From the NCBI GenBank assembly GCA_027559495.1, contig JAMXSV010000028.1, positions 1,302,001 through 1,366,000 on the forward strand: DNA of 64,000 nucleotides. The letters are read 5' to 3'. The position numbers were made by a program, and so were the translations under genes. The notes under the pieces are model-generated. The model was not told the origin of the DNA and searched no databases. It saw nothing but the letters and a program-made list of their open reading frames with translations. Numbering within the stretch: the first letter of the stretch is position 1; every line of letters begins with the position of its first letter. Of this stretch, positions 32,297 to 43,500 are shown piece by piece. Source of the DNA: Aurifilum marmelostoma. Its lineage: Eukaryota; Ascomycota; Sordariomycetes; Diaporthales; Cryphonectriaceae.

Positions 32297-35078
32297 GACG
32301 AATGGCGGCGGCGGGTGGAAAGTTGTAGGGCCCCTGTCGCTGCCCGCGTGTGGTTCCACTTGTTTACAGCGACCTTGCAGGTGCCGAGCGAGATCCTACC
32401 CGTTGCTCTACCGCGGGTCTCAGGAGGGCCCCCCGGCTGCTGTGAGCCTTGGCCCCTTCAGCGGCGGCACAGACGCTAGCAAATCACCACCACCTCTCGG
32501 CCCAGACAGCTCTGGGGTGCAGTGGTGCTGTGCTGACCTTTCCCCGTGACACCCCGCCAGAACACACACAAGCTAGCGGTAGAGCTAAAGATTTGGGGAC
32601 AGGACCTCCCCAACGATCGTCCCTGTCTCCAGCGCCGCTTTTTTTCTTCCTCTTTTTCTTCTTCTTCTCTCTCCTTCGGCTCACAATGACGACTGACCAC
32701 CACGCACACAACCAGAGCCCTTCGGCCCTGAGGCTCGGCGGGAGCGACAAACTGGACAGGTCTAGTGGGCTTGCAGAGAGGAGCTACCGGCGCGCGACGC
32801 GGTCCGTGTCGAGAGTCTGTGTGTGCCAGATCTAAATTGGCGATGGTGCAGAGAAACCGTTCAGCGGCGTGGTCCGTAGGGCAGGTCCGGAGATTTGGTC
32901 TCGGGGCTAGTAGCAATTAAAATTCTCGAGTATACGAGGGAAAAGGTAATAAGAATGCTTGGGGGTGGAGGAGGGGAATGGACAGCGCGTCGGCGAGGAA
33001 TGGAGAGGGGGTAATTGGTCTTATTAGAGAAGATCAAAAGATCATTTGCGAGGGGACAGCGACGACGTCAAAGCTACCCTGACAGCAGAGCAGATGTGGG
33101 CAAGGGTCTCCTCGTGGACGAACATCACAGGCTAGTCCCAATGTTAATACAGTGTCCACAGTTGACAGGCCAGCCAATCCCTCCCAAACCGCTGTTCACC
33201 CGCTCGCCAATGGTTGATCTGTTGTTATTATTCGAAAGGGGAAAAAAAAGCAAAAACAACGACGATATCAGGCGTCATGCAGCTAAAGGACAAGGCTGCT
33301 GTGTTGTTTGGCTGACCGAGCTCGAGGCCTCGGTTCCATCGCCTAATCACCTCGCCAACCGATGCGCGCTGCAGGTGCCTGATTACACCAAAAACATATC
33401 CACGCCTGCAGCGTGTACCATAATACGACCTGCATATACTCGGCTACTGCTGGACCAGCACGAAGCAAACGCTACCTCGACGGTGCGCGATGCGACCAAC
33501 GACTGCCAGTTTCTGTCAAGCGTCCTGCAGGACGGCAATCGGGAGTCCAGCGCGGCAGGACACGAGATGAGCATGTACTACTTTAATAATATCAAGACGC
33601 CCAATCTCTCTTCTCATTGGTGCACGTGGTCGTCCCACACCATGAGACAGTGCAACCACACGGCTTGTCTTCTGTGGTTCGCAAAAAAAGAAGAAGAAGA
33701 AGAAAACAGAGAATTCGTCATACAATTATTACAGCTACTACATTAGAGGCCCAGGAGCGGGTCTCCTCCTCGTGGCATTCTTATCTTGGTTCGAAGACTC
33801 GAATTGGACTCGGTTACTTCGGGCTGCGATCCCAGGGGAAATGGTCTGTGGATGAATGGTTGACACCCTTATGCAGGAACAGGTGCAAGACCGGCTGGCC
33901 CGAATGAGCGACTGGGAACAGGTCCACAAAATTCTGGGGCTACAAACGATACTATGTACTTCTGAGTACGGACCCCGGACGGCTTGGAGGGGTTCTCCTG
34001 AGACTATCATCTACGGATATTAGCAATGTTACCCAAAAACACTATTACATCCAGGACGTTCATGCTCTTCTTACCTGCCTAGATGGAACGTGCCAGGAGA
34101 CACGAGGAGACTCTGGTTCGGATCAAGTCTGTGGAGATGACATTGTTGCATACGAACAATCATTGCGGCAACCCAAGTTCATGTTACCCGCTTGGTAAGA
34201 CTTCATCGGCGTCCACCTCCCGGTGGGATCGGCGAGCGTGGAGTTATGATGTCTGTATTCTCTCTCTCTCGCTCCCTACACGCGATCTACAATCACTGGG
34301 ATCAGGATAAGCCCACGACCACACTGAGTATGTGACGACTTGGAGGTTATGCTGAGCTCTCTTCGTCAAGGTCGACATTTGTGGCAGGGGTGCCCTTCAC
34401 ACGGCAGCTAGGCACTGTCTTGAGACATTTGAGCTGTGGGCGAGCTGAAAGCTACTCTATGCCATGGACTAGTGATAACAAAGTATTGCGCCAACGTGTG
34501 TTCCCGCTGATTTCTTATTGGCAGCACTCAGTTAGACGTGCTATGACCCTGAACAGTCGTAAAGGGATGTGAGGGGGGAGAGCTGTGGTCTTGCTGATAC
34601 TCGTCCTCTGGAGCAAGTAGCCCTTGACCATTGGTAACTAACGAACTGTACGTTGGAACGAGATGATGTGCGTCCTCATAGTCCTCCCATCCTCCCCTCC
34701 CTTGCAGCCGAGAGTGTTCAGATAACGCTACAAAGTGATGATGGTGCGCACCGCAGCCCGTCGATGGTATGCGCCTCTTCTCATTTTGGTGTCGAGAAGA
34801 ATGACCTTCCGCCCAGCTCCCGCAAGAGCTCCGAAGAACATGTATGCTCGTCCATCGGGTCAGGTCTTCAAAGAGCCAATTCATATGTATGCAAAACATC
34901 AATAAGCCGTTGAGTGACGAGAATGAGAACCCTGAAGTTAGCCAATCTCTGGTGGGGTGTGGTGGCGAGTTGTAGAAGCGCAGACTTTCAGAGGCTGTCA
35001 CAGAGCCGTGCTCGTCCATGAGGCAAGGTCATGCTCGTCTGGTGATATTGAGATCCGGTTTCCCGCTCGGGGCGCTCT
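32297..35078. other. 2.8 kb gene-free intergenic region
   Basis: This gap separates the CLIP gene start from the 3' end of the small membrane protein gene (both minus). From 32300 to 32900 it has the C/T-rich look of a promoter and leader. Open frames at 33015-33746 (+) and 34528-35019 (-) lack coding character, recognisable motifs and good starts. I found no tRNA-like fold or repeat. Confidence 0.45.
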
Positions 35079-36136
35079 TCATGGCGGCGTGTCGTCCTCG
35101 ACCTCAATTATGTCAGATCGACCCAGTGGGCGGGTTCCATCGTTTAGCACCATGGCCTCGCGATGACGATGCCTCAGCCTTTGCTCCTCGGGACTTTGCT
35201 CGATATGCCTTGGCGTAGGCTCGGCCTGGTCGTTGTCAATGATCTCGGACTCAATGTGAATGGAGGCGAAAACTCCGAAAGTCTCAGAGACGCTCTTCGG
35301 CATCAAGCCAGCCCTGGCAAGAGCCTCCCGGCCGATGGGACACCGCTGGATCCTCTGGATGATCTCAACGATCCGATTCTGCTTGTACAGATACTGGAAG
35401 AAGTTGTGTTCCCTCTCCTCGGGAGTGTCTCCCCAGTTCTGTTTTGCCAGCCACTTCTCCACGATTCCAGCCTTGATTGCCTGCTGTGACCCGTATTTAT
35501 GCATGAGCTGGCTCAGGAACATGAGGGGCAGCTTTTCGGCCATGTCGCGCAGTCCATACTCGTCAAAGTACTTGTCGTCGAGCTTCTCGAGGGGGGCCCG
35601 GTCAGTGAGGCAGAATTCTAGGGAGCGCACGAAGGCGGCATATGCGCGCGGGGTGTTAAACTTGGGCACGGTCTCTGTATCTCATCGATCAGCAAGTGTC
35701 CGCTACCAGAACATCGGCTCAGACGAGTCGCAGAGGGGGAATGGCTATAGCAAATGAGAGATGTCATACGGGGGTCTGTAATATAAGCCAGAGTGCGCAG
35801 GCACTTTAGGCGCTCGTCGTAGTCTGGCCGCGTGATGCCCCAGAGAAGATAATCTATCGTCTCGCCGTCGTTGACCGCCCTATCGGTGACGATCTTGCTC
35901 GATATATCTCGGATGGCATAGTTGTAGTGATTGAGAAGGGTGTCAAGTGTGTTGGGCTTGAGCGAGTCCTCTGTTTCCTGCGTGATGTACTGCGTTGTTG
36001 GCTGCTGCTGCTTGACCTCCGCATTGTCACGTACTTGCTCCAGGACGGTGTCGATCAGCGCAAGCGCACCGATTGCCGCAGCTGTAAGCCCCAAGAGGAT
36101 TACACGATCATCGCGGACGAGAGTGAGGAGCGACAT
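35079..36136 (-). CDS. Unrecognised membrane-anchored helical protein
   Basis: Exon 1 is 36136-35770 and exon 2 is 35674-35079 (95-nt intron, gtatga...acag), giving 320 aa. I do not recognise a named family. The protein opens MSLLTLVRDDRVILLGLTAA and has one hydrophobic segment at about residues 11-32, so a signal anchor or single membrane span is likely. The rest is helical and charged, with an all-alpha look: NTLDTLLNHYNYAIRDISSK, YLLWGITRPDYDERLKCLRT, FNTPRAYAAFVRSLEFCLTD and EREHNFFQYLYKQNRIVEII. This resembles a short armadillo-like repeat. The C terminus is charged and probably disordered. Location (mitochondrial outer membrane or ER) cannot be told. The intron joins ITDP to QTVPKFNTP in frame, which supports the model. 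Confidence 0.75.
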
Positions 36137-36495
36137 CGTGGGAGCGCTTGTGCCTTGCGCCAGCCGCGAAGCTGGTCGCAAGATCAAGAGTCGAATCGTT
36201 TCCGAGACTGGGGCCTTTTCGTAAGTAATCACTGTGTAGTGGTCTGGATGGGCTAAGCTAGGGATCCGAGCTGTGTGACGTTGCCCAGTGGCCAGGTGCG
36301 CCAGGGTCCTGCCCGCTGAATTCTGCCGCCCCCACTGCCCCGACCGCCAAAAGTTTTACTGCTATCGATAACAACTACAACCTTCAGAAAACTCAGCTTT
36401 GCAGCGTTCCGACCTGTACGCCCAGCTGCTCATGCCATACGTCTCCTGAATCGGGGACTTTCGCCTCACGCCTTACTCTCCCAAGCCCCTCCAAA
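36137..36495. promoter_or_regulatory. Bidirectional promoter with NOP14
   Basis: About 360 bp lie between two divergent starts. It contains an AAAAGTTTT palindrome-like word near 36350 and TATCGATA at 36363-36370. C/T-rich sequence precedes NOP14. The AAAA-TTTT word recalls the RRPE-type element of yeast ribosome-biogenesis genes, but the match is not exact. Confidence 0.4.
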
Positions 36496-39273
36496 ATGCC
36501 TGCATCACAGCTCAAGAGGCTCAAAGCCTCTCTTCGGGACCAAGGCATTGTCGGACCACAGCAGTCCAAGAAGCAAAAAAAGAAGAATGCCCAGGATGAG
36601 CGTGGCCGGAAAGACAGGCGTCTCCAGCGCGGCGCCGCCCTCGAAAACATCCGCGAGCAATTCAACCCCTTCCAGTTCAAGACGAATGCACGAGGCCCAA
36701 AGTTTGAAGTCACGACCAACAAGCCTGAAAAAAAGAAGGGCATACTCGGTCGGCCGGGAATGGCCAAGGCGTTGGGCGAGGAGAGACGGAAAGAAACACT
36801 TCTGGTCGAGATGCAGCGGCGGAACAGGTCTGGTGGCATCTTCGACAGGCGATTTGGAGAGGGAGATCCCAACATGACACCCGAGGCGGCCGCTGCTCAG
36901 CGTTTTGCGATGGAGAAACAAAGAGCGCACAAGAAGACCTCCCTGTTCGACCTGGAAGAGGATGATGACCCCTCGCAGGGCATCAGCCTGACACACGCGG
37001 GCAAGTCACTCACTTTTGGTGAGGACGGAGAGCTCATGGACGACTTCGACGAGGAGTTCTCGGACGAGGGATCCGATATGTCAGATCTCGAGGAGCACAA
37101 CAGGAAGCGCCTGAAGCGGTTGCGGGACCAGGTCGCTCTGCATGAGGAAGGTGATCAAGAGGAGCCCGAGAGAAAGAAGACAAAGAAGGAGGTCATGGAG
37201 GAGGTTATTGCCAAATCAAAACTCCACAAGTACGAGCGGCAAGCAGCAAAGGAGGACGACGAGGATCTGAGACTACAACTGGACAAAGAGACAGCGGACA
37301 TACGGAGGCTGCTGCTGGGACAGAACCGGAAGGACGTGGAAAGTACAAGGAACGGCGAAAAGCAGGACGATCCAAAATCGATCGCCATCCCTGGCGTCGA
37401 CAAAAATGCATTCGAGAAGGACTACGATCTTGCTGTCAAGAAGATGGTGGCAGACAAGCGGGCGAAACCGACCATGAGGACGAAGACCGATGAACAGATC
37501 GCTGAGGAGCAGTCCAACCGCCTCCGTGAGCTTGAGGAAAAGAGACTCAGGCGTATGAGAGGCGAGGAAGTGAGCGACTCCGAGGAAGAGGAAGATGATG
37601 ACGACGAGTCCGATGACGAGACCAATAAAAGACCAGCCGTGGAAATTATCAGGGACGGTGGCGGCGGCGGCGAGGATTTTGGGCTCGGTAAGGGCATCAA
37701 GATGCGGCCAACAGCTACTGAGCTCGGGTTCGACGATGAAGATGACTTCATAATCGACGATGACCTGGTTGCGAGCGGCTCCGACATCGAAGACATTGAT
37801 GACGACGATGCTCTCGACGATAGTGATGATGATGGAGCAGAGGGAATCGAAGACGACGAGGATGACGAGTTCACGAAGGGCCTGCTTACAGAGAGTGAGA
37901 GTAAGGATGCTGTCTTCAGTGAGACCAAAAAGGGACAAGAGGGCGGTCATGCTGAGGATGGACTGCCTTACACCTTCCCTTGCCCGCAGACCCATCCCGA
38001 ATTGATGGCAGTCATTAAAGACATCCCGCTCGCCAAGCTTCCGACCGTCATCCAGCGCATACGAGCCTTGTATCATCCCAAGCTCCTGAGCACCAACAAG
38101 GAGAAGCTTGGAAACTTCTCCAGGGTCCTGGTACAGCATATCGCTCACATGCAGGGCATCTCCGGCGATGATCTCTATGCAGTCCTCGAGATGCTTATAC
38201 GCCATGTACATTCCCTAGCGAAAATGTTTCCCATCGAGATTGCCAAGGAATTCCGATCACACCTCGAGGAGATGGAGAATGACCGACCTTTGAGCCTGAA
38301 CCTCGGGGACCTGTACATCCTCACAGCGATTGGGTCCATCTTCCCAACTTCCGATCACTTCCACCAAGTTGTCACGCCGGCTATGCTATCCATGGGACGT
38401 TTCTTGGGCCAGAAGATTCCTGAAAATCTGGCAGATTATGCCACGGGGACCTACCTGTCCACATTGGCTGTGCAGTATCAGAAGCTTGCCAAGCGCTATG
38501 TGCCCGAGGTCATGAACTTCACCCTAAACACAATCTGTGCGCTGGCACCTGTGCAGACCCGGGCGAAGCTTGGGGATTTCCCAGTGCACGACCCGAGAGC
38601 CGCCATACGTGCAACGAATGCGAAGGGGATTGCAGTTCGCAAGCTGAAAGCTCGCGACTGCTCAGCTGCACAAGAGGACGATGCTAGCGAGGCGGCAAAG
38701 TCATTAAAGGTTGCACTCTTGAGCGTCAACGTCACCCTGCTGCAAGCGGCATCCGAAACTTGGACAGGGAAGGCGTCTTTTCACGAGACCTTCGAGCCTG
38801 CTGTCAAGACTCTGAAACATCTCACCTCTAAAGTCAACCGACCACACCTCCCAGACGCGCTACTCCACGAGGCCGAGCGGGCCGCCACGCACTTGTCACG
38901 CGCTCTGAAGGTTGCTACACTGTCACGACGGCCACTGGAGTTGCATCATCACCGACCGCTGGCAATAAAGACGCACATACCCAAGTTCGAGGATGACTAC
39001 GACCCCGACAAGCACTACGATCCAGACCGGGAGCGGGCGGAGCTGGCCAAACTCAAGGCGGAGCACAAGAAGGAGCGCAAGGGGGCGATGCGCGAGCTGC
39101 GCAAGGATGCCAACTTCCTCGCCCGCGAGAAGCTTCGCCTCAAGAAGGAGAAGGATGCGGCATACGAAAAGAAGTACAAGCGACTGGTTGCAGAGATCCA
39201 GGGAGAGGAGGGACACCAGGCCAACCTGTACGACAAGGAAAAGGCAGCCAGGAAGAGGGCCAAGAACCGGTAA
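36496..39273 (+). CDS. NOP14: Nucleolar complex protein 14, U3 snoRNP-associated
   Basis: Nop14 is part of the 90S small-subunit processome and is needed for 18S rRNA maturation and 40S export. It is a single 925-aa ORF. The N terminus MPASQLKRLKASLRDQGIVG followed by NPFQFKTNARGPKFEV, RPGMAKALGEERRKETLL and GGIFDRRFGEGDPNMTPE is diagnostic. A long Asp/Glu-rich middle (about residues 355-470) precedes the ordered half beginning LPYTFPCPQTHPELMAVI and the conserved PKFEDDYDPDKHYDPDRERA motif near the end. The C terminus is Lys/Arg-rich (KEKAARKRAKNR), suited to nucleolar targeting. No intron is needed. Confidence 0.97.
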   Translation: MPASQLKRLKASLRDQGIVGPQQSKKQKKKNAQDERGRKDRRLQRGAALENIREQFNPFQFKTNARGPKFEVTTNKPEKKKGILGRPGMAKALGEERRKETLLVEMQRRNRSGGIFDRRFGEGDPNMTPEAAAAQRFAMEKQRAHKKTSLFDLEEDDDPSQGISLTHAGKSLTFGEDGELMDDFDEEFSDEGSDMSDLEEHNRKRLKRLRDQVALHEEGDQEEPERKKTKKEVMEEVIAKSKLHKYERQAAKEDDEDLRLQLDKETADIRRLLLGQNRKDVESTRNGEKQDDPKSIAIPGVDKNAFEKDYDLAVKKMVADKRAKPTMRTKTDEQIAEEQSNRLRELEEKRLRRMRGEEVSDSEEEEDDDDESDDETNKRPAVEIIRDGGGGGEDFGLGKGIKMRPTATELGFDDEDDFIIDDDLVASGSDIEDIDDDDALDDSDDDGAEGIEDDEDDEFTKGLLTESESKDAVFSETKKGQEGGHAEDGLPYTFPCPQTHPELMAVIKDIPLAKLPTVIQRIRALYHPKLLSTNKEKLGNFSRVLVQHIAHMQGISGDDLYAVLEMLIRHVHSLAKMFPIEIAKEFRSHLEEMENDRPLSLNLGDLYILTAIGSIFPTSDHFHQVVTPAMLSMGRFLGQKIPENLADYATGTYLSTLAVQYQKLAKRYVPEVMNFTLNTICALAPVQTRAKLGDFPVHDPRAAIRATNAKGIAVRKLKARDCSAAQEDDASEAAKSLKVALLSVNVTLLQAASETWTGKASFHETFEPAVKTLKHLTSKVNRPHLPDALLHEAERAATHLSRALKVATLSRRPLELHHHRPLAIKTHIPKFEDDYDPDKHYDPDRERAELAKLKAEHKKERKGAMRELRKDANFLAREKLRLKKEKDAAYEKKYKRLVAEIQGEEGHQANLYDKEKAARKRAKNR

Positions 39274-40555
39274 AGGACAAGAACACGGACTATACTGGCT
39301 ACCAGCTCGTCCTTCTTTGTACAAATACCATAAAGTTTGTTTATGTTGCACCACAAACACTGCTGGTGATTGTCTTGTGTGTGCACACATGCCCGAGAAC
39401 ACCTGTGGGTGGTTGTTCTTTTGACTGACTTCCAAGCCATTGCATATATCGTGAAGTAAGTTTGCATACTACCACTTATTGGTAACTAATCACCCTGTGC
39501 ACAGCAGGGTGAGCGATGGCAGTCTGAACCCCCGACGATTTGGACATATTTCAGAGGACACAACAAGGACATGCAGCTACTAGTGGTTCAGCAAAGAGTA
39601 AGTGCACTCACTCCGCAATACTTCCACACCTTGAGTACTATTCATTTGCTGACATTTCTAGTATATCTCCCCAGCAGAGCCTGCATGCATGAAATAAGCT
39701 GACAGACTAGACAAGTCGTCTTGACAGGAGCTTTCCTGGATCACATTAGGAAACCAGATATCATCACCCGATGCTCCTGTCCCTGAACCTTGTATCGTCA
39801 GGATTCGCATCTTGCAACCTTACCATCGTGAGGCACCTAGTCCTGTTGATGGTAATGATGTGCCCATCTGCAGCAATCAGGTGGCCCAGCATCAGGTGGT
39901 TGCCGGAATGGCTGTCTCATGCATGGGCTACTGGACTGCCACTGGAGAAGGAGGAAGTTGCGATGACGAACGACAGGCGGGCCCCAATACCATTTATCAG
40001 CAAAACCCCAGCATCGCGATCAGGCACAATGTCATCGTGAAGGGGTGGACCCATCAGCCCTCGATGTCGTCTGCTGCGGAGCTTGTGGGCGGTATTCTAC
40101 CTCAACCCAACCCTCTCCTCAGTACCCATCATTTCTTCTCCCATCATCCTTCAATCCTCAGATTCTATTCTTCTCTATCTTCTTCACCCACTCGATTATC
40201 AAGCCAGACTGGAGCTTACTAGCAGAGCTATTTGCATCCTCTGACAGCTTCTGGCATCTTCTCCTGGGATGCCATCTCCCTCACTCATCTGTCCCGGATC
40301 TCTCCTTCAGCTACCTACCTCTCCTTTAACGCAACACTTAAACAGCATTGATCCACCTGCTTTCCCGGGAAACAGTCTTTCTCCTCGCATCCCTTTACAA
40401 CGCGTAATCGATCGATTGATCTGTTTACTTTTCGGCCAGACGCTTTCCGCCCACCAGATCTTCCACATCGCGGCCGAATTCGCCTCTGGCAGGATTGAAA
40501 ATCTGCAGACAACACTCACAAAGTGCACAGGAATCCAGCATGACCACTCAGAAAG
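39274..40555. other. Intergenic: NOP14 3' flank and AMS1 promoter
   Basis: Sequence up to about 40000 shows no feature. From 40100 on it becomes C/T-rich, as in a leader. The overlapping ORFs at 39771-40222 are not convincing. An ATG at 40539 starts a short uORF described under AMS1. Confidence 0.5.
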
Positions 40556-43500
40556 ATGAGGTACGTTTTACATAAGTGGCTTCTCTGCCCGCCAGGCTGT
40601 CCACTGCCGTGCCTTCGTCGCTGGGAAATGAGTGTTCTCTGAAGGTCGACGCGGTTTCAACGTCCCTGCCTATCCTACCCCAATTCCAATCCCAAATACT
40701 ACGTTACTCCGCAGAGTGTTTGGCTTATCCTCACCTGCCCATGTCGGTCCCCCAGAACGCCCCAACCCCCTCCTAATGCAGTGCATTTCCCGCCTATTCC
40801 CGGTGGCGTGGCGCCTGAACAACAGGCACAGGGCCTAAGACAAGGCCTAGAGGGGCCACTGGCCCTCAGCGATACATCCCCTGCCCTTTCCCCTCAGTAC
40901 CAAACCCCGCACGCTGGCTCCCAAGACAGTGGTTGGTCAATCAGAGAAATCCGTTGCGTCGGGCCATTTGGTGATCTGTCGCAGGAGGACTCGATTGGAG
41001 GCGGGTTGGAGCTCCTGTGGGGCTCATCCATCGCCCGCACTCCCTCGCTACTTACTATGCAGTAGCTGCCGCGGTTCCTTGTTACGTCGTATGCAACAGC
41101 AGCTCCTCATCCTCGCCTCTTTCCTCCCCAAAGAGACAACAAGACAACACCAATTGCAGCCAGCCGGTTTCATCCTCATCATCACCATCAGCGCACATAC
41201 CCATCACCAATCATTATTTGTTCAACACAATAGTCCCGCTGGGCTATAGATATTGCTACATCTTATTGCTGGCGTTTCCACATAGCGGATTCCACTGACT
41301 CTCCACTCTTTTCTTCTGTATTAGTTCTCCAACTGATCCCCCCGGCGTCGTCGGTGACGCGGCCGACCACGTTGACGGTGTAAGCCCGGCTCCTGCTGCT
41401 ACCCCGAACGACAACGAACACCGCCCTGTCGAGGAGCTCAAGCTGGCCTCGACCACCACTGAGAAGGTTCCTGGCCAGAAGCCCAACGGTGTTTCGAAGA
41501 CACCCACTTGGCAGAAGGTCCTGCCAGCCTCACCTCACGCTCCCACTGCTTCTTCCGAGGGCAACGACACCATGGGTGGTGAGAGTAATATGGCTCGGCT
41601 CATGAAGCCGAAGGCCGACTACCCGGTCATGGTTCAGAAGCCAGTCGCCAAGCTCTTTCAGAAGCTGTACCTTGATCGCATTGAGGGCAGGTACAAGACT
41701 GGCAGCTACGAGAAGTATAACCTTCAAGCGTACGCGCTACCTTCCGGCCAGAAACACTTGCACCTGTCCAAACATTCCTCGTGTGCTGATTCAATTCGAC
41801 AATAGTCTGCTCAACGAGGGCGAGGCCCCTGGCGAGCCTCACGTGTACCTCGATTCGTGGGCTGCCCCAGACCTGAAACGCCCTACCTTCAAGGACGCCG
41901 TCTCGCAGAAGTTCAACCGGCACATCAAGGTTGGCGATCGCTTCGGACCTGCTTGGTCAACCCACTGGGTCAAGGTCCGGCTTACCGTTCCCGAGGAGCT
42001 TCGAGACAAGGAGCATCTCGAGTTCCATTGGGATGCTGGAAACGAAGGCATGGTCTGGACTGAAGACGGAAACCCTGTCCAGGGCTTCAGCGCGAGCGAC
42101 CGTCCCGAGTGGATCCTGCCCGACGAGTTTCGTGATGGAAAGGAACATACGTTCTACATCGAGGTGGCTTGTAATGAGATGTTCGGCAACGGTTCGGGAA
42201 TCTCGCCTCCGGACGAGAACAAGACGTACACTCTGAGGAAGGCCAGCATTGTTGCCGTCAACCTGCAGGCTCGTCAGCTGTACGTCGACATGTGGATCAT
42301 CGGTGACGCTGCGAGGGAGCTTCCCAAGGAGTCCTGGGAGCAGCACGAGGCCCTGAAGACCATCAACCGTATGATTGAGGCCCTCGATATCGATGACAAG
42401 GACTCCATCCTGAAGGCTCGCGAGATTGCCAGGGGTTACATCGGCAACGTCGATTCCGCCGAGGTCTACGACAACGGTAAAGAGCCCATGGTCTACGGCA
42501 TTGGTCACTGCCACATCGACACCTGTTGGCTGTGGCCCTGGGACGAGACCAAGCGCAAGGTCGCCCGGTCTTGGACCAACCAGTGCAACCTGATGGAGCT
42601 ATACCCGGAGCTGAATTTCGCGTGCTCCCAGGCCCAGCAGTTCAAGTGGCTCAAGAAGTACTACCCGTACGCCTTCGACCGCGTCAAGGAGAAGGTGAAG
42701 GCCGGCCAGTTCCACCCCATCGGAGGCAGCTGGGTCGAGCACGACACCAACATGCCCAGCGGCGAGTCTCTTGTGCGCCAGTTCGTATACGGACAGCGCT
42801 TCTTCGAGGCCAATTTTGGTGATCGCTCCAAGACCTTCTGGCTTCCCGACACCTTTGGCTATTCTGCCCAGCTCCCCCAGCTCTGCAGACTTGCTGGCAT
42901 GGACCGGTTCCTGACGCAGAAGCTGAGCTGGAACAACATCAACAATTTCCCCCACACCACCTTCAACTGGGTTGCCCTAGATGGATCCCAAGTCATGTGC
43001 CACATGCCTCCTTCGGAGACTTACACGGCTAATGCCCACTACGGGGACGTGAAGCGAAGCATCTCAAAGCACAAGTCGATGGATCAGGACCACACGTCGC
43101 TTCTTGTCTTTGGCAAAGGCGACGGCGGCGGCGGCCCTCTTGTCGAGCACATCGAGAAGCTTCGTCGCTGTCGTGGCATGGCTGACACCACAGGTACCGG
43201 CGCCGTGCCCCGCGTCCACATGGGCCAGACTGTCGATGACTTTTTTGACCGGCTGATGCCCAAGGCCGACGTGCTCCCCACCTGGTTTGGCGAGCTCTAC
43301 TTCGAGCTGCACCGTGGCACCTACACTACTCAGGCTAACAACAAGCATAACAACCGTTCGTCCGAGTTCCTGTTGAGAGCCGTGGAGCTGTACGCCACCA
43401 TGGCCTCCCTGAACAACCAGGACTACAAATACCCCAAGGCCAGCATCGATAAGATGTGGGAGTCTGTTCTCCTCTGCCAGTTCCACGACTGCCTACCTGG

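Noticed and set aside
33015..33746. 243-aa plus-strand frame between CLIP and the small membrane protein
   Set aside because: Starts at a non-ATG codon, has no recognisable motif and mixed codon use.
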